A stretch of 64,000 nucleotides of DNA from Azospirillum sp. B21 (GCF_008364825.1 NZ_VTTO01000002.1:434001-498000); one strand, 5' to 3'; positions 1 through 8,944 are shown, numbered from the stretch's first letter. Notes: a model not told the origin generated them from the sequence alone. A program made the numbers and translations.

Positions 1-1
1 T

Positions 2-772
2 TCGCTGGAACATGCGCTGGACAGCCGCGGCGGGTCGCAGCGCGGCCTGCGCAAGGCGCTGCATTTCTCGCGCAACCCGCCGGATTACGTCGTCATCGAC
101 TGCCCGCCGGCGCTGGGGCATCTGGCCGCCGGCGCGCTGGCGGCGTCGGACCGGCTGGTGGTGCCGGTGTTCCCCGGCCGCTACGCGCTGGACGGGCTGC
201 GTCGCACCCTGCAGGTGGTGGAGCACATCCAGAACGGGCTGAACCCCAACCTGTCGCTGGCCGGCATCCTGATGCTGTCGATCACCAACGACGAGGTCGG
301 GCGCGAATCGCTGACCCAGCTGCGCAACGAGTTCCCCGACCTGATGTTCCGCACCGCCTTCCCCTATGACGTGGACGTGGTGAAGGCCACCTACCGCCGC
401 ATGCCGGCGTCGATCTTCACGCCGGAGGGGCGGACCACCGCCCGTTTCGTGGCCTTGGCCTGGGAGATCATCCACGGCCGCGGCAAGACGGCCGACGACG
501 CGCAACTGAAGCCGGCGCTGGAGCGCATCCAGTCCTGGCACGAGGCGACCGACACCTCCTACAGCGCCCGGCGCGCCTCCTCCATCGACGAGGGGGACGA
601 GCCGTCGGGCGGGGGCAGCGGCGCCCGGCAGGCGGAACGCGCACAGTCCGGCCGCGGCGGCATGGGGGCCGGCATCGTGGGTCTGGTGATCGGGCTGATT
701 GCCGGCTTCGCGTTGGGTGCCGTCGTGGGGCAGCCGGTTCTGGGCAAGCTGCTGGCGGGCCTGGGGGGGTAG
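2..772 (+). CDS. ParA/MinD-like ATPase with C-terminal membrane segment (5' end outside window)
   Basis: The reading frame is open from the window edge, so the N-terminus with the Walker A motif is missing. The visible part carries a DYVVIDCPPALG stretch typical of the ParA/MinD/Soj Walker B region, then a VVPVFPGRYALDGL segment and the conserved helical tail of ParA ATPases. ParA proteins position DNA or protein cargo by ATP-dependent dimerisation. Unusually, the last ~50 residues form a Ser/Gly-rich linker followed by one hydrophobic glycine-rich helix (around GIVGLVIGLIAGFALGAVVG), which could anchor it to the membrane. No parB is visible. A role in chromosome, plasmid or cargo partitioning cannot be assigned from this fragment. 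Confidence 0.75.
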   Translation, partial: SLEHALDSRGGSQRGLRKALHFSRNPPDYVVIDCPPALGHLAAGALAASDRLVVPVFPGRYALDGLRRTLQVVEHIQNGLNPNLSLAGILMLSITNDEVGRESLTQLRNEFPDLMFRTAFPYDVDVVKATYRRMPASIFTPEGRTTARFVALAWEIIHGRGKTADDAQLKPALERIQSWHEATDTSYSARRASSIDEGDEPSGGGSGARQAERAQSGRGGMGAGIVGLVIGLIAGFALGAVVGQPVLGKLLAGLGG

Positions 773-777
773 AATAT

Positions 778-919
778 CCCCTCTCCCTCCCGGGGAGAGG
801 GTTAGGGTGAGGGGGAGGCGCTGCGAGGATTTTCAAGCATTGCGCACTCCCCGATCCCCCACATAATCCGACATGTGCATCCCCCTCACCCCGACCCTCT
901 CCCCGGGGGGAGAGGGGGA
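778..919. repeat. Type A intergenic inverted repeat pair (BIME-like)
   Basis: Two copies of a C/G-rich palindromic unit face each other. The left copy (778-816) has CCCTCTCCC / GAGAGGG followed by TTAGGGTGAGGGGG. The right copy (881-919) is the mirror form, CCCCCTCACCCCGACCC then CTCTCCCC / GGGGAGAG. The spacer is about 64 bp. The same unit recurs near 39.8, 45.1, 48.5, 56.0 and 61.0 kb. It lies between the ParA-like gene and the dipeptidase gene. Confidence 0.85.
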
Positions 920-951
920 CAGGCGGACCCCACGTTCAAGAAGAGGCCATC

Positions 952-2364
952 ATGCTTCCTGTCGATGCCGTGCTGCGCAAGGTGGACTCTTCCTTCGAGG
1001 AGTCGGTCGGGCGGCTTTGCGAGCTTCTGCGCATTCCCTCGGTCAGCACCGACCCCGCCTATGCCGGCGATGTCCGCCGCGCCGCCCAATGGTGCGCCGA
1101 CAGGCTGGCGGCGATGGGCTTCACGGTGACGATCAACGAAACGCCAGGCCATCCCATCCTGGTCGCCCATCATCCGGGGCCAGGGCCGGGACCGCAGGGG
1201 GTGGAGACGCCCCATGTGCTGTATTACGGCCATTATGACGTCCAGCCCGCCGATCCGGTCGAACTGTGGAACAGCCCGCCCTTCGAGCCGGTGATCGTCG
1301 AGGCTGAGCGGGGGCGCCGCGTCGTCGCCCGCGGCGCCGCCGACGACAAGGGCCAGACCATGACCTTCATGGAGGCCTTCGAGGCCTGGCACGCCGTCCA
1401 CGGCTCCATCCCCATCCGCGCCACCGTGCTGCTGGAGGGCGAGGAGGAGACCGGCAGCCCGTCGCTGCCGCGCTTCCTGAAGGAGCATGCGGCGGAGTTG
1501 CAGGCCGACTTCTGCCTCGTCACCGACACCAACGCCTGGGACGTCGACACCCCGGCGATCACCACGCGGCTGCGCGGGCTGCTCTATCTGGAGGCCACCG
1601 TCACCGGTCCCAGCCACGACCTGCATTCCGGCCTGTTCGGCGGCGCGGTGCCCAACCCGATCAATGTGCTGACCGGCATCCTCGGCCAGATCCACGATGC
1701 CGACGGGCGGGTGCGCTTCGACGGCTTCTATGACGGCGTGCGCGAGCTGCCGGACGACCTGCTGGCGCAGATCCGCGGCCTGCCGCTGGACGAGGCGCAG
1801 TTCCTCGGCGCGCTCGGCCTGACCCGCAGCCATGGCGAGGCGGGGCGGACTCTGCTGGAGCGCATCTGGACCCGGCCGACCTGCGACATCAACGGCATCT
1901 GGGGCGGCTACACCGGCGAGGGATCGAAGACGGTCATCCCGGCCAAGGCGTCGTGCAAGCTCAGCTGCCGCCTGGTGCCCGGCCAGGACCCGGCGGCCGT
2001 CGAGGCGTCGGTCCAGCGCTTCTTCGAGGAGCGGCTGCCGGCCGACTGCACGGTCAGCTTCCGCAGCTTCAGCTCGTCGCCCGGCATCGAGGTGCCGACG
2101 GACACGCCGTGGATGCAGGCGGTGCGCGGCGGGCTGAAGGAGGCGACAGGGCGCGACGGCGTGCTGATCGGCGGCGGCGGCTCGATCCCCATCGTCGGCT
2201 GGTTCCGCGAATATCTGGGGCTGGATACCATCCTGGTCGGCTTCGGCCTGGACGACGACCGCATCCATTCGCCGAACGAGAAGTTCGAGTTGAAATGCCT
2301 GCGCAACGGTATCCTCAGCCACGCGGCGATCCTGGGTCGTCTGGCGGCCGGGCAGGTCGGCTGA
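952..2364 (+). CDS. M20-family dipeptidase (zinc metallopeptidase)
   Basis: A 470-residue protein of the M20 dipeptidase/CNDP-like group, usual full length, cytoplasmic. It hydrolyses dipeptides or short N-blocked peptides with a two-zinc centre. Visible motifs are GHYDVQP (metal ligands H94 and D96), GAADDKGQ around residues 129-135 (bridging Asp), EGEEETGS around 162-169 (catalytic Glu pair) and a late IHSPNE block with a His ligand. The start at 952 follows an AGAGG-like stretch. It stands alone between a repeat pair and a convergent aldo/keto reductase gene, so the natural substrate is not indicated by context. Confidence 0.9.
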   Translation: MLPVDAVLRKVDSSFEESVGRLCELLRIPSVSTDPAYAGDVRRAAQWCADRLAAMGFTVTINETPGHPILVAHHPGPGPGPQGVETPHVLYYGHYDVQPADPVELWNSPPFEPVIVEAERGRRVVARGAADDKGQTMTFMEAFEAWHAVHGSIPIRATVLLEGEEETGSPSLPRFLKEHAAELQADFCLVTDTNAWDVDTPAITTRLRGLLYLEATVTGPSHDLHSGLFGGAVPNPINVLTGILGQIHDADGRVRFDGFYDGVRELPDDLLAQIRGLPLDEAQFLGALGLTRSHGEAGRTLLERIWTRPTCDINGIWGGYTGEGSKTVIPAKASCKLSCRLVPGQDPAAVEASVQRFFEERLPADCTVSFRSFSSSPGIEVPTDTPWMQAVRGGLKEATGRDGVLIGGGGSIPIVGWFREYLGLDTILVGFGLDDDRIHSPNEKFELKCLRNGILSHAAILGRLAAGQVG

Positions 2365-2374
2365 CGTCGGGTCG

Positions 2375-2406
2375 CGGGCCGGGGGGCGATGCCGTCCCCC
2401 GGCCCG
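2375..2406. terminator. Bidirectional hairpin between convergent genes
   Basis: A perfect 11-bp stem, CGGGCCGGGGG (2375-2385) with CCCCCGGCCCG (2396-2406), encloses a 10-nt loop. It sits exactly between the stop codons of the dipeptidase (2364) and the convergent aldo/keto reductase (2413). No T-run is seen on either side, so termination strength is uncertain. Confidence 0.6.
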
Positions 2407-2412
2407 TCATGC

Positions 2413-3456
2413 TCAGCCCGCCTCGGCCGAGGAGGAGGCGCTCCACAAATTGATGCCGGCGTCGGCGACCGCGTGGGTGTCGATCTCCGCCAGTTCCTCC
2501 GGCGAGAAGGACAGGTTGTTCAACGCGTCGAGCGAGTTGTCGAGCTGCTCCACGTTGCGGGCACCGATCAGGGCGGAGGTGACGCGCGGGTCGCGCAGAA
2601 CCCAGGCGACGGCCATCTGCGCCAGCGTCTGGCCGCGCCGCTGGGCGATGGCGTCGAGCGCGCGAATGCGCTCCAGGTTTTCCGGCGACAGGAAATGTGC
2701 CCGCAGGGTGCCGCCCTTGGCGGCGCGGGCGTCGGTCGGGCGGTCTCCCAGATACTTGTTGGTCAGCATGCCCTGCGCCATCGGCGAGAAGGCGATGCAG
2801 CCCATGCCGAGATCGTCCAGCGTGTCGAGCAACCCGCCTTCGATCCAGCGGTTCAGCATGGAGTAGGAGGGCTGGTGGATCAGGCAGGGGGTGCCCAACT
2901 CCTTCAGGATGCCCGCCGCCCGCCGCGTCATCTCCGGCGAGTAGGAGGAGATGCCGACATAGAGCGCCTTGCCCTGGCGGACGATATGGTCCAGCGCGCC
3001 CATCGTCTCCTCCAGCGGCGTGCGCGGATCGACGCGGTGCGAATAGAAGATGTCGACATAGTCGAGGCCCATCCGCTTCAGGCTCTGGTCCAGGCTGGAG
3101 ACCAGATACTTGCGGGAGCCCCAGTTGCCGTAGGGGCCGGGCCACATCTCGTAACCGGCCTTGGTCGAGATCACCATCTGGTCGCGGTAGGGACGGAAAT
3201 CGGTGGCGAGGATGCGGCCGAAATTCTCCTCCGCCGAGCCCGGCGGCGGGCCGTAGTTGTTGGCGAGGTCGAAATGGGTGACGCCGCGGTCGAAGGCCCG
3301 GCGCAGCACGGCGCGCCCGGTGGCGAACACGTCGGTGCCGCCGAAATTCTGCCAAAGCCCCAGCGAAATGGCCGGCAGGTCGAGCCCGCTGCGGCCGGTG
3401 CGGCGATAGCTCATGCCCTCGTAGCGCTGGTCGGCGGCAAGGTAGGGCGGCTGCAT
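2413..3456 (-). CDS. Aldo/keto reductase, YghZ/L-glyceraldehyde-3-phosphate reductase type
   Basis: A 347-residue NADPH-dependent aldo/keto reductase, cytoplasmic TIM barrel. The tetrad is visible: D63 and Y68 in FDLANNYG, K99 in STKAGYEM and His in SHRVDPRTPLEE. The GPPPGSAEENFGRIL and PYGNWGSRKYLVSSLDQSL segments are characteristic of the YghZ/Gpr branch, which reduces L-glyceraldehyde 3-phosphate and methylglyoxal-like aldehydes. The start is the ATG at 3456. It is transcribed toward the dipeptidase and away from the LysR gene, with only 82 bp to the latter's stop, so it could be read from its own promoter or by read-through. Confidence 0.88.
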   Translation of the reverse strand: MQPPYLAADQRYEGMSYRRTGRSGLDLPAISLGLWQNFGGTDVFATGRAVLRRAFDRGVTHFDLANNYGPPPGSAEENFGRILATDFRPYRDQMVISTKAGYEMWPGPYGNWGSRKYLVSSLDQSLKRMGLDYVDIFYSHRVDPRTPLEETMGALDHIVRQGKALYVGISSYSPEMTRRAAGILKELGTPCLIHQPSYSMLNRWIEGGLLDTLDDLGMGCIAFSPMAQGMLTNKYLGDRPTDARAAKGGTLRAHFLSPENLERIRALDAIAQRRGQTLAQMAVAWVLRDPRVTSALIGARNVEQLDNSLDALNNLSFSPEELAEIDTHAVADAGINLWSASSSAEAG

Positions 3457-3538
3457 GGCGTTCTCCCGGTGTTGAGTTCAAGTGATATATCAGCATAGGG
3501 CGCCGGTGGGACGCCGCGCAATGGCGCGGCGGGTCATA

Positions 3539-4453
3539 TCACTCCCGGTCTTGCCGACCGGACGGCATGGCGCAGACCTTGCGCACGCAGCCGCGCAGCC
3601 AGCGATGGGCCGCGTCGGCGTCCAGCCGCGGGTGCCACAGCAGCGAGACGGTGACCTCCGGGGCGGGAAAGGGCAGGGCGAAGCTGTGGAGTCCGGCGCG
3701 CAAGCCCGCCGTGTGCCGTTCGGGGACGCTGACGATCAGGTCGGTGCCGCGCACCAGCGCCAGCGCTGCGGCGAAGCCGCCGACCGTCGCGACGACTTGG
3801 CGCTGCAGTCCCAGCCGGTCCAGCGCCTCGTCCACCAGCCCGCGGTCGTCGCCGCGCCGCGCCACCAGCACATGGCGACCGGCGGCATAGCGAGCGGCGG
3901 TGATCTCGCCCGTGGTCAGCAGGTGGCTGGGGCGGACGACGCCGATGAAGCGGTCGTGGAACAGTGCCTGGGCGCGCAGCTCCGGTCCGCTGTCCTTGAC
4001 GACGACCCCGGTTTCCAGATCGACCGAGCCGTCGCGCAAGGGACCGCTGTCCTTGTCCGGCTTCGACAGGAAGCGGATGCGGACGCCGGGAGCCTCGCGC
4101 GCGACGCGGGTGAGCAGCGCGGCGCCGTAGCTCTCCACGAAGCCGTCGCTGGTCCGCAGGGTGAAGGTCCGGGTGAGCTGGTTCAAGTCGAGGTTCTCGG
4201 CCGGCCGCAGCGCCGCCTCCGCCTCCTGCACCAACTGGTGCACGCGGTCGCGCAGGTCGAGCGCGCGCGGCGTGGGGACGAGGCCGCGCCCGGCCCTGAC
4301 CAGCAGCGGGTCGCCGGTCGCCGCGCGCAGCCGCGCCAGCGCCCGGCTCATCGCCGACGGGCTGAGCCGCAGCCGCCGCGCGGCGCCGGCGACGCTGCCC
4401 TCCGCCAGCAGGGCGTCCAGGGTGATGAGCATGTTCAGGTCGGGTGCGGTCAT
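3539..4453 (-). CDS. LysR-family transcriptional regulator
   Basis: A 304-residue LysR regulator. The N-terminal winged HTH covers about residues 1-60, with a recognition-helix region around SVAGAARRLRLSPSAMSRAL. The rest is a periplasmic-binding-protein-like effector domain. I chose the ATG at 4453 (MTAPDLNML), which places the HTH at the usual distance from the N-terminus; an alternative start 93 bp upstream would add an atypical 31-residue extension. It is divergent from the MFS exporter gene, the usual arrangement for a LysR regulator and its target. The effector is unknown. Confidence 0.85.
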   Translation of the reverse strand: MTAPDLNMLITLDALLAEGSVAGAARRLRLSPSAMSRALARLRAATGDPLLVRAGRGLVPTPRALDLRDRVHQLVQEAEAALRPAENLDLNQLTRTFTLRTSDGFVESYGAALLTRVAREAPGVRIRFLSKPDKDSGPLRDGSVDLETGVVVKDSGPELRAQALFHDRFIGVVRPSHLLTTGEITAARYAAGRHVLVARRGDDRGLVDEALDRLGLQRQVVATVGGFAAALALVRGTDLIVSVPERHTAGLRAGLHSFALPFPAPEVTVSLLWHPRLDADAAHRWLRGCVRKVCAMPSGRQDRE

Positions 4454-4596
4454 GCGCCGGATCGTATCACGACTTGTCTCGATCGCCGCTGCCGGGACAT
4501 GGCGCCGGATGCACGAATACAGTGCGGATGCTGCGTGTTCCGCCATGTCACCCCACGCCCTAGCCTTTGCGCCTGTCCTGGATGAAGGAGGGTGTC

Positions 4597-6012
4597 ATGA
4601 GACAAGCGCTTGCGCAGAGGGATGAGGTCGCCGCAACAGGCGGGGCGATCCGTTGGGGGCTGGCCGGTCTGGCGCTGGCGACGTTGCTGTCCTCGCTCGG
4701 CACCAGCATCGCCAATGTCGGTCTGCCGGCGCTGGCGCTGGCGTTCGAGGTGCCGTTCCGCGAGGTGCAGTGGGTGGTGCTGGCCTATCTGTTGTCGATC
4801 ACCACGCTGATCGTCGGGGTGGGGCGGCTGGGGGACATGGTCGGGCGGCGGCGCCTGCTGCTGGCCGGGATCGCCCTGTTCACAGCGGCGTCCGCCGTGG
4901 CCGGTGCGGCGTCCAACCTGTGGATGCTGGTCGCCGCAAGGGCCGTGCAGGGGCTGGGGGCGGCGGTGATGATGGCGCTCGCCACCGCCTTCGTCGGCGA
5001 CACGGTGCCCAAGGCGCGCATCGGCCGGGCCATGGGGCTGATGGGAACCATGTCGGCGCTCGGCACCGCACTCGGCCCGTCGCTGGGCGGTGTGCTGATC
5101 GCGGCGTTCGGCTGGCCGGCGATCTTCCTCGCCACCGTGCCGCCGGGGGTGGTGGCCTTCCTGCTGGTGCGGCGGCACCTGCCGGCCGACCGGGAGGAGA
5201 CGGGAAGCGGGCAGGGGAGGTTCGACATCGCCGGCACGCTGATCCTCGCGCTGACGCTGGCGGCCTATGCGCTGGCGATGACGGGCGGGCACGGCTGGCT
5301 CGACTCCGTGCTGCTGCTGACGGCGGCCGGTGGGGCGGGGCTGTTCCTGGCGGTGGAGAGGGCGGTAGAGGCACGGACGGCGTCGCCGCTGCTGCGGACC
5401 GCCATGCTGCGTGACCGGGGGCTGTGCGGCCGTCTGTCGATGAGCATGCTGGTGGCGACCGTGCTGATGGCGACGCTGGTGGTGGGGCCGTTCCACCTCG
5501 CCCGCGCCCTGGGGCTGGGAGCGGCGGCGGTGGGGATCGTCATGTCGGCGGGACCGCTGGTGGCGGCGCTGACCGGCGTTCCGGCCGGCCGGCTGGTCGA
5601 CCGATTCGGCGCGGAGAGGATGACGATTCTGGGGCTGACTGCCGTCGCGGCCGGCTGCATCCTGCTGGCGCTGCTGCCGGCGACGCTTGGCGTGGCCGGG
5701 TATGGTGTACCGATTGCCGTGGTCACCGCCGGTTACGCGCTGTTCCAGACCGCCAACAACACGGCGGTGATGGCGGATGTGGAGAAGGACCGGCGCGGCG
5801 TGGTTTCGGGGCTGCTCAATCTCTCGCGCAATCTGGGGCTCGTCACCGGCGCCTCGGCGATGGGGGCGGTGTTCACGCTGGCGACGGGGGCGGAGGTGGC
5901 CGCCGCGGCGCCGGACGCCGTCGCGGCCGGAACCCGGACGACCTTCGCCGTCGCGGGCGGGTTGATCGCCGTGGCGCTCGCCATCGCCGTCGGGATGGTG
6001 CGGCGGCGGTAG
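4597..6012 (+). CDS. MFS multidrug-type transporter, DHA2 (14-TM) family
   Basis: A 471-residue, strongly hydrophobic inner-membrane protein of the drug:H+ antiporter-2 type. Seen are N-terminal helices, the MFS motif A loop GRLGDMVGRRRLLLAG near residue 80, and the motif-C-like GTALGPSLGGVL. A central hydrophobic insertion is consistent with 14 helices. The start is the ATG at 4597, preceded by AAGGAGG (4585-4591) at ideal spacing. It diverges from the LysR gene across ~140 bp, so LysR-controlled efflux is inferred; the substrate cannot be predicted. Confidence 0.88.
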   Translation: MRQALAQRDEVAATGGAIRWGLAGLALATLLSSLGTSIANVGLPALALAFEVPFREVQWVVLAYLLSITTLIVGVGRLGDMVGRRRLLLAGIALFTAASAVAGAASNLWMLVAARAVQGLGAAVMMALATAFVGDTVPKARIGRAMGLMGTMSALGTALGPSLGGVLIAAFGWPAIFLATVPPGVVAFLLVRRHLPADREETGSGQGRFDIAGTLILALTLAAYALAMTGGHGWLDSVLLLTAAGGAGLFLAVERAVEARTASPLLRTAMLRDRGLCGRLSMSMLVATVLMATLVVGPFHLARALGLGAAAVGIVMSAGPLVAALTGVPAGRLVDRFGAERMTILGLTAVAAGCILLALLPATLGVAGYGVPIAVVTAGYALFQTANNTAVMADVEKDRRGVVSGLLNLSRNLGLVTGASAMGAVFTLATGAEVAAAAPDAVAAGTRTTFAVAGGLIAVALAIAVGMVRRR

Positions 6013-6316
6013 GCGACGGTTCGGAAGCTCCGATGACCGGGACAATGCCACCATGACAATCCCGCTGTTTGCCCGTGGCTTGTCATGCAGACCATCCGCG
6101 GGTGCGAACCAATCCCAGCCGGGCCGGTGGAATCCTTCGTATCTCAAGGGTTTCTTCGGTCCACCGGGACATCGATTACCTGCTGTGGCTGAAAAGATAC
6201 ATCCGATCTCGGAAATGTAATGGTGACAATGTTCCGTTTGACCCGGCCGATTACGTCTCCATAATCCTGATTGTCTCGATTGTTCGAGCAATGTGCGCCA
6301 GATTATGGAGGATCCG
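6013..6316. other. Gene-free stretch upstream of the DUF1127 gene
   Basis: About 300 bp without a convincing gene. The right half is noticeably more AT-rich (around 6180-6300) than flanking coding DNA and probably contains the promoter and leader of the DUF1127 gene. I cannot name a promoter with confidence. Confidence 0.5.
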
Positions 6317-6568
6317 ATGCGCCACACCGACGTGACCCGCAGTTCCGGCACTTTCACGGCAGCCCCGGGCGCCGTCCCGGCCGCCGACCGCGTCACCCGT
6401 GTCGCCTCGCGCCCCCTCTGGCGGTTGTTCGACCTGTTGTTTTCCGCGCTGGAACGGCGCAAACAACGCCATGCACTGATGGGCCTCGACGACCATCTGC
6501 TGAAGGACATCGGCGTCAGCCGGGCCGAGGTGGAACAGGAAGTGTCGAAGCCGTTCTGGCGGGGATGA
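6317..6568 (+). CDS. DUF1127 small protein
   Basis: An 83-residue protein. The C-terminal ~45 residues match DUF1127 (RKQRHALMGLDDHLLKDIGVSRAEVEQEV), a short arginine-rich alphaproteobacterial domain. Some members bind RNA or influence small-RNA and phosphate responses, but no function is proven here. The start is the ATG at 6317, preceded by GGAGGA at 6308-6313; an upstream in-frame ATG at 6305 is less well placed. The stop is 4 bp before the GNAT gene, so the two are probably co-transcribed. Confidence 0.8.
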   Translation: MRHTDVTRSSGTFTAAPGAVPAADRVTRVASRPLWRLFDLLFSALERRKQRHALMGLDDHLLKDIGVSRAEVEQEVSKPFWRG

Positions 6569-6572
6569 GACG

Positions 6573-7007
6573 ATGGCCGACAAATCCATTCAGGGCGGTT
6601 CCATTCAGATCGACTACGCGGTCGAACCGGACCTGACTGCGGACGATTTCATCGACGTTCTGGAACGCTCCGGGCTGGCCGAACGCCGGCCCGTGGGCGA
6701 CCGCCCGCGGGTGGAGGCGATGCTGCGCAACGCCGGCCTGATCATCACCGCAAGGGACCAGGGCCGGCTGGTCGGCGTTGCCCGGTCGATCACCGACTTC
6801 GTCTATTGCTGCTACCTGTCCGACCTCGCCGTCGACCGCGCCCTGCAGGGGCGCGGCATCGGCAAGGAGCTGATGCGCCGCACCCGCGACGCGATGGGGC
6901 CGGGCACCATGTGCCTGCTGCTGTCGGCGCCCAAAGCCATCAGCTTCTACGAGCAGGCCGGGCTGAAGCGGCACGAGCAGGCCTTCCTGTTCACCGACCT
7001 GGAATGA
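6573..7007 (+). CDS. GNAT-family N-acetyltransferase
   Basis: A 144-residue single-domain GNAT acetyltransferase. The acetyl-CoA pyrophosphate-binding loop is seen as ALQGRGIGKELM around residues 90-101, preceded by the CCYLSDLAVD strand. The C-terminal KAISFYEQAGLKRHEQAF block is typical of the fold. The substrate (amine, peptide or antibiotic) is not indicated. It follows the DUF1127 gene by 4 bp and precedes the dehydratase gene by 20 bp, suggesting one small operon. Confidence 0.85.
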   Translation: MADKSIQGGSIQIDYAVEPDLTADDFIDVLERSGLAERRPVGDRPRVEAMLRNAGLIITARDQGRLVGVARSITDFVYCCYLSDLAVDRALQGRGIGKELMRRTRDAMGPGTMCLLLSAPKAISFYEQAGLKRHEQAFLFTDLE

Positions 7008-7027
7008 GACAGGGGAGCATCGCCGCC

Positions 7028-8056
7028 ATGCCCGACATGATCTCCACAAGCGAGGCCGACAGCAGCATCGACACTGCCGGCCTCGCCATCTCCTACGCCG
7101 ACGTGGCGGGCGCGGCGGAGCGGATCGCCGGCGTCGCCCACCGCACGCCGGTGATGACCAGCCGCACCGCCGACACGCTGACCGGCGGCGAACTGCTGTT
7201 CAAATGCGAGAATTTGCAGCGCACCGGCGCCTTCAAGATCCGCGGCGCCTACAACGCCATCGCCCGTTTCACGCCGGTGCAGCGCGCCGTCGGCGTCGTC
7301 GCCTATTCGTCCGGCAACCATGCCCAGGCCATCGCGCTGGCGGCGTCGATGCTGCGGGTGAAGGCGACCATCGTCATGCCGCAGGACGCCCCGGCGGCCA
7401 AGCTGGCGGCGACGCGCGGCTATGGCGCCGACGTGGTGCTGTACGACCGCTATGCCGAGCCGCCCGACGCCGCCGTCGCCCGTGTGCTGGAGGAGCGGGG
7501 CGGCACCTACATCCCGCCCTTCGACCACCCGCATGTGATGGCCGGCCAGGGCACCGTCGCCAAGGAACTGATCGAGGAGGTTCTGGCGGGAGGCGGGGCA
7601 CCGCTGGACCTGCTGGTCGTGCCGACCAGCGGCGGCGGGCTGTTGGCAGGTTGTGCCGTGGCAGCGAAGACGCTGAACCCCGGCTGCCGCGTGATCGGCA
7701 TCGAGCCGGAGGCCGGCAACGACGCCCAGCAGAGCCTGCGCAGCGGCGCCATCGTCCGCATCGACGCGCCCAAGACCATCGCCGACGGCGCCCAGAGCCG
7801 CGCGGTCGGCCAGTTGACCTTCCCGGTGATGCAGCGGCTGGTCGACGACATCGACACCGTCACCGACGACCAACTGGTCGACGCCATGCGCTTCTTCGCC
7901 AGCCGGATGAAGATGCTGGTGGAGCCGACCGGCTGTCTCGCCGCCGCCGCGGTGCTGTCCGGCAAGCTGGACGTGCGCGGCAAGCGCGTCGGCATTGTGG
8001 TTACCGGCGGCAACGTCGATCTCTCCCGCTTCGCCTCGCTGGTGCAGGCGGGCTGA
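7028..8056 (+). CDS. PLP-dependent threonine/serine dehydratase family enzyme
   Basis: A 342-residue fold-type II PLP enzyme, close in length and motifs to threonine ammonia-lyase and threo-3-hydroxyaspartate dehydratase. The PLP lysine lies in FKCENLQRTGAFKIRGAYNA, the Asn-containing loop is SSGNHAQ, and the phosphate-binding glycine loop is TSGGGLLAG. There is no C-terminal ACT domain, so the isoleucine-regulated biosynthetic form (IlvA) is unlikely and a catabolic or detoxifying role is favoured. The start is the ATG at 7028; longer in-frame extension would overlap the GNAT gene. Exact substrate is uncertain. Confidence 0.85.
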   Translation: MPDMISTSEADSSIDTAGLAISYADVAGAAERIAGVAHRTPVMTSRTADTLTGGELLFKCENLQRTGAFKIRGAYNAIARFTPVQRAVGVVAYSSGNHAQAIALAASMLRVKATIVMPQDAPAAKLAATRGYGADVVLYDRYAEPPDAAVARVLEERGGTYIPPFDHPHVMAGQGTVAKELIEEVLAGGGAPLDLLVVPTSGGGLLAGCAVAAKTLNPGCRVIGIEPEAGNDAQQSLRSGAIVRIDAPKTIADGAQSRAVGQLTFPVMQRLVDDIDTVTDDQLVDAMRFFASRMKMLVEPTGCLAAAAVLSGKLDVRGKRVGIVVTGGNVDLSRFASLVQAG

Positions 8057-8091
8057 CTCGCCTCTCCCCCAAGACGTAAGGGATCAATCCC

Positions 8092-8898
8092 ATGACCGGG
8101 AAAACCATGCGCCTGCCCATCTATCAGGTCGATGCCTTCACCGACCGCGTCTTCGCCGGCAACCCGGCGGCGGTCGTGCCGCTGGACTCCTGGCTGTCCG
8201 ATTCGGAGCTGCAGGCCATCGCGGCGGAGAACAATCTGGCGGAGACCGCCTTCTTCATCCGTGCTGGAGATGGCTATGAACTGCGCTGGTTCACCCCGGC
8301 GGTGGAGGTCGATCTGTGCGGCCACGCCACGCTGGCGACCGCCTTCGTCATCGCCACGATTCTGGAGCCCGGCCGCGAGCGCATGGACTTCGCCACCCGG
8401 CAGGCCGGCACGCTGACGGTCACCCGCGACGGCGACCGCTACACGCTGGACTTCCCCAACCGTCCCGCCAGCCCGGCGGAGCGCCCCGACCCCAACCTGC
8501 TGGCGGCGCTGGGCGGCCCGGTGCCGGTGGCGATCCTGAGCGGGCGCGATTATCTGGTGGTGTACGAGTCGGCCGACGCCGTGCGGGCGCTGGCGCCGGA
8601 CATGGCGCTGTTGTCGAAGCTCGACCTGTTCGCGGTCTGCGTCACTGCACCCGGGGATGACGGGGTCGATTTCGTCTCGCGCCTGTTCGCCCCGGCCCAG
8701 GGGATTCCGGAGGATCCGGTCACCGGCTCCACCCACTGCATGCTGACTCCCTATTGGGCGGAGCGGCTGGGCAAGACGGTGCTGACGGCGCGTCAGGTCT
8801 CGGCCCGCGGCGGCGACCTGCTGTGCGAGCTGGCCGGCGACCGGGTGAAGATCGGCGGGCAGGCGGTGCTGTATCTGGAGGGCTCGATCCTGGTGTGA
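8092..8898 (+). CDS. PhzF-family isomerase/epimerase
   Basis: A 268-residue PhzF-like protein. The two-lobed diaminopimelate-epimerase-like fold is indicated by the N-terminal QVDAFTDRVFAGNPAAVV, the catalytic-Glu segment NNLAETAFF, the LRWFTPAVEVDLCGHATLA block and the late EDPVTGSTHC motif. Members isomerise small acids, as PhzF does in phenazine synthesis, but most homologues, like this one, have no known substrate and no phenazine genes nearby. The start is the ATG at 8092 with an AAGGGA upstream; an alternative ATG is five codons later. Confidence 0.85.
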   Translation: MTGKTMRLPIYQVDAFTDRVFAGNPAAVVPLDSWLSDSELQAIAAENNLAETAFFIRAGDGYELRWFTPAVEVDLCGHATLATAFVIATILEPGRERMDFATRQAGTLTVTRDGDRYTLDFPNRPASPAERPDPNLLAALGGPVPVAILSGRDYLVVYESADAVRALAPDMALLSKLDLFAVCVTAPGDDGVDFVSRLFAPAQGIPEDPVTGSTHCMLTPYWAERLGKTVLTARQVSARGGDLLCELAGDRVKIGGQAVLYLEGSILV

Positions 8899-8904
8899 GG
8901 GCGA

Positions 8905-8944
8905 ACACCGGCGGCGGACGGCAAGGGCCAGCCGCCGCCGGTGT
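8905..8944. terminator. Hairpin between convergent phzF-like and GNAT genes
   Basis: A 13-bp stem, ACACCGGCGGCGG (8905-8917) with CCGCCGCCGGTGT (8932-8944), encloses a 14-nt loop. It fills the gap between two convergent stop codons and probably acts on both strands; no T-tract is present. Confidence 0.6.

Noticed and set aside
778-919. Possible CRISPR array or tandem array from the dense palindromes
   Set aside because: Units occur as single inverted pairs dispersed over 60 kb, with no regular spacers and no cas genes.
4450-6510. Long open frame (686 codons) on the minus strand opposite the DHA2 transporter
   Set aside because: Low-complexity His/Arg/Gln-rich translation, antisense to a clear membrane protein; a typical shadow frame of high-GC coding DNA.
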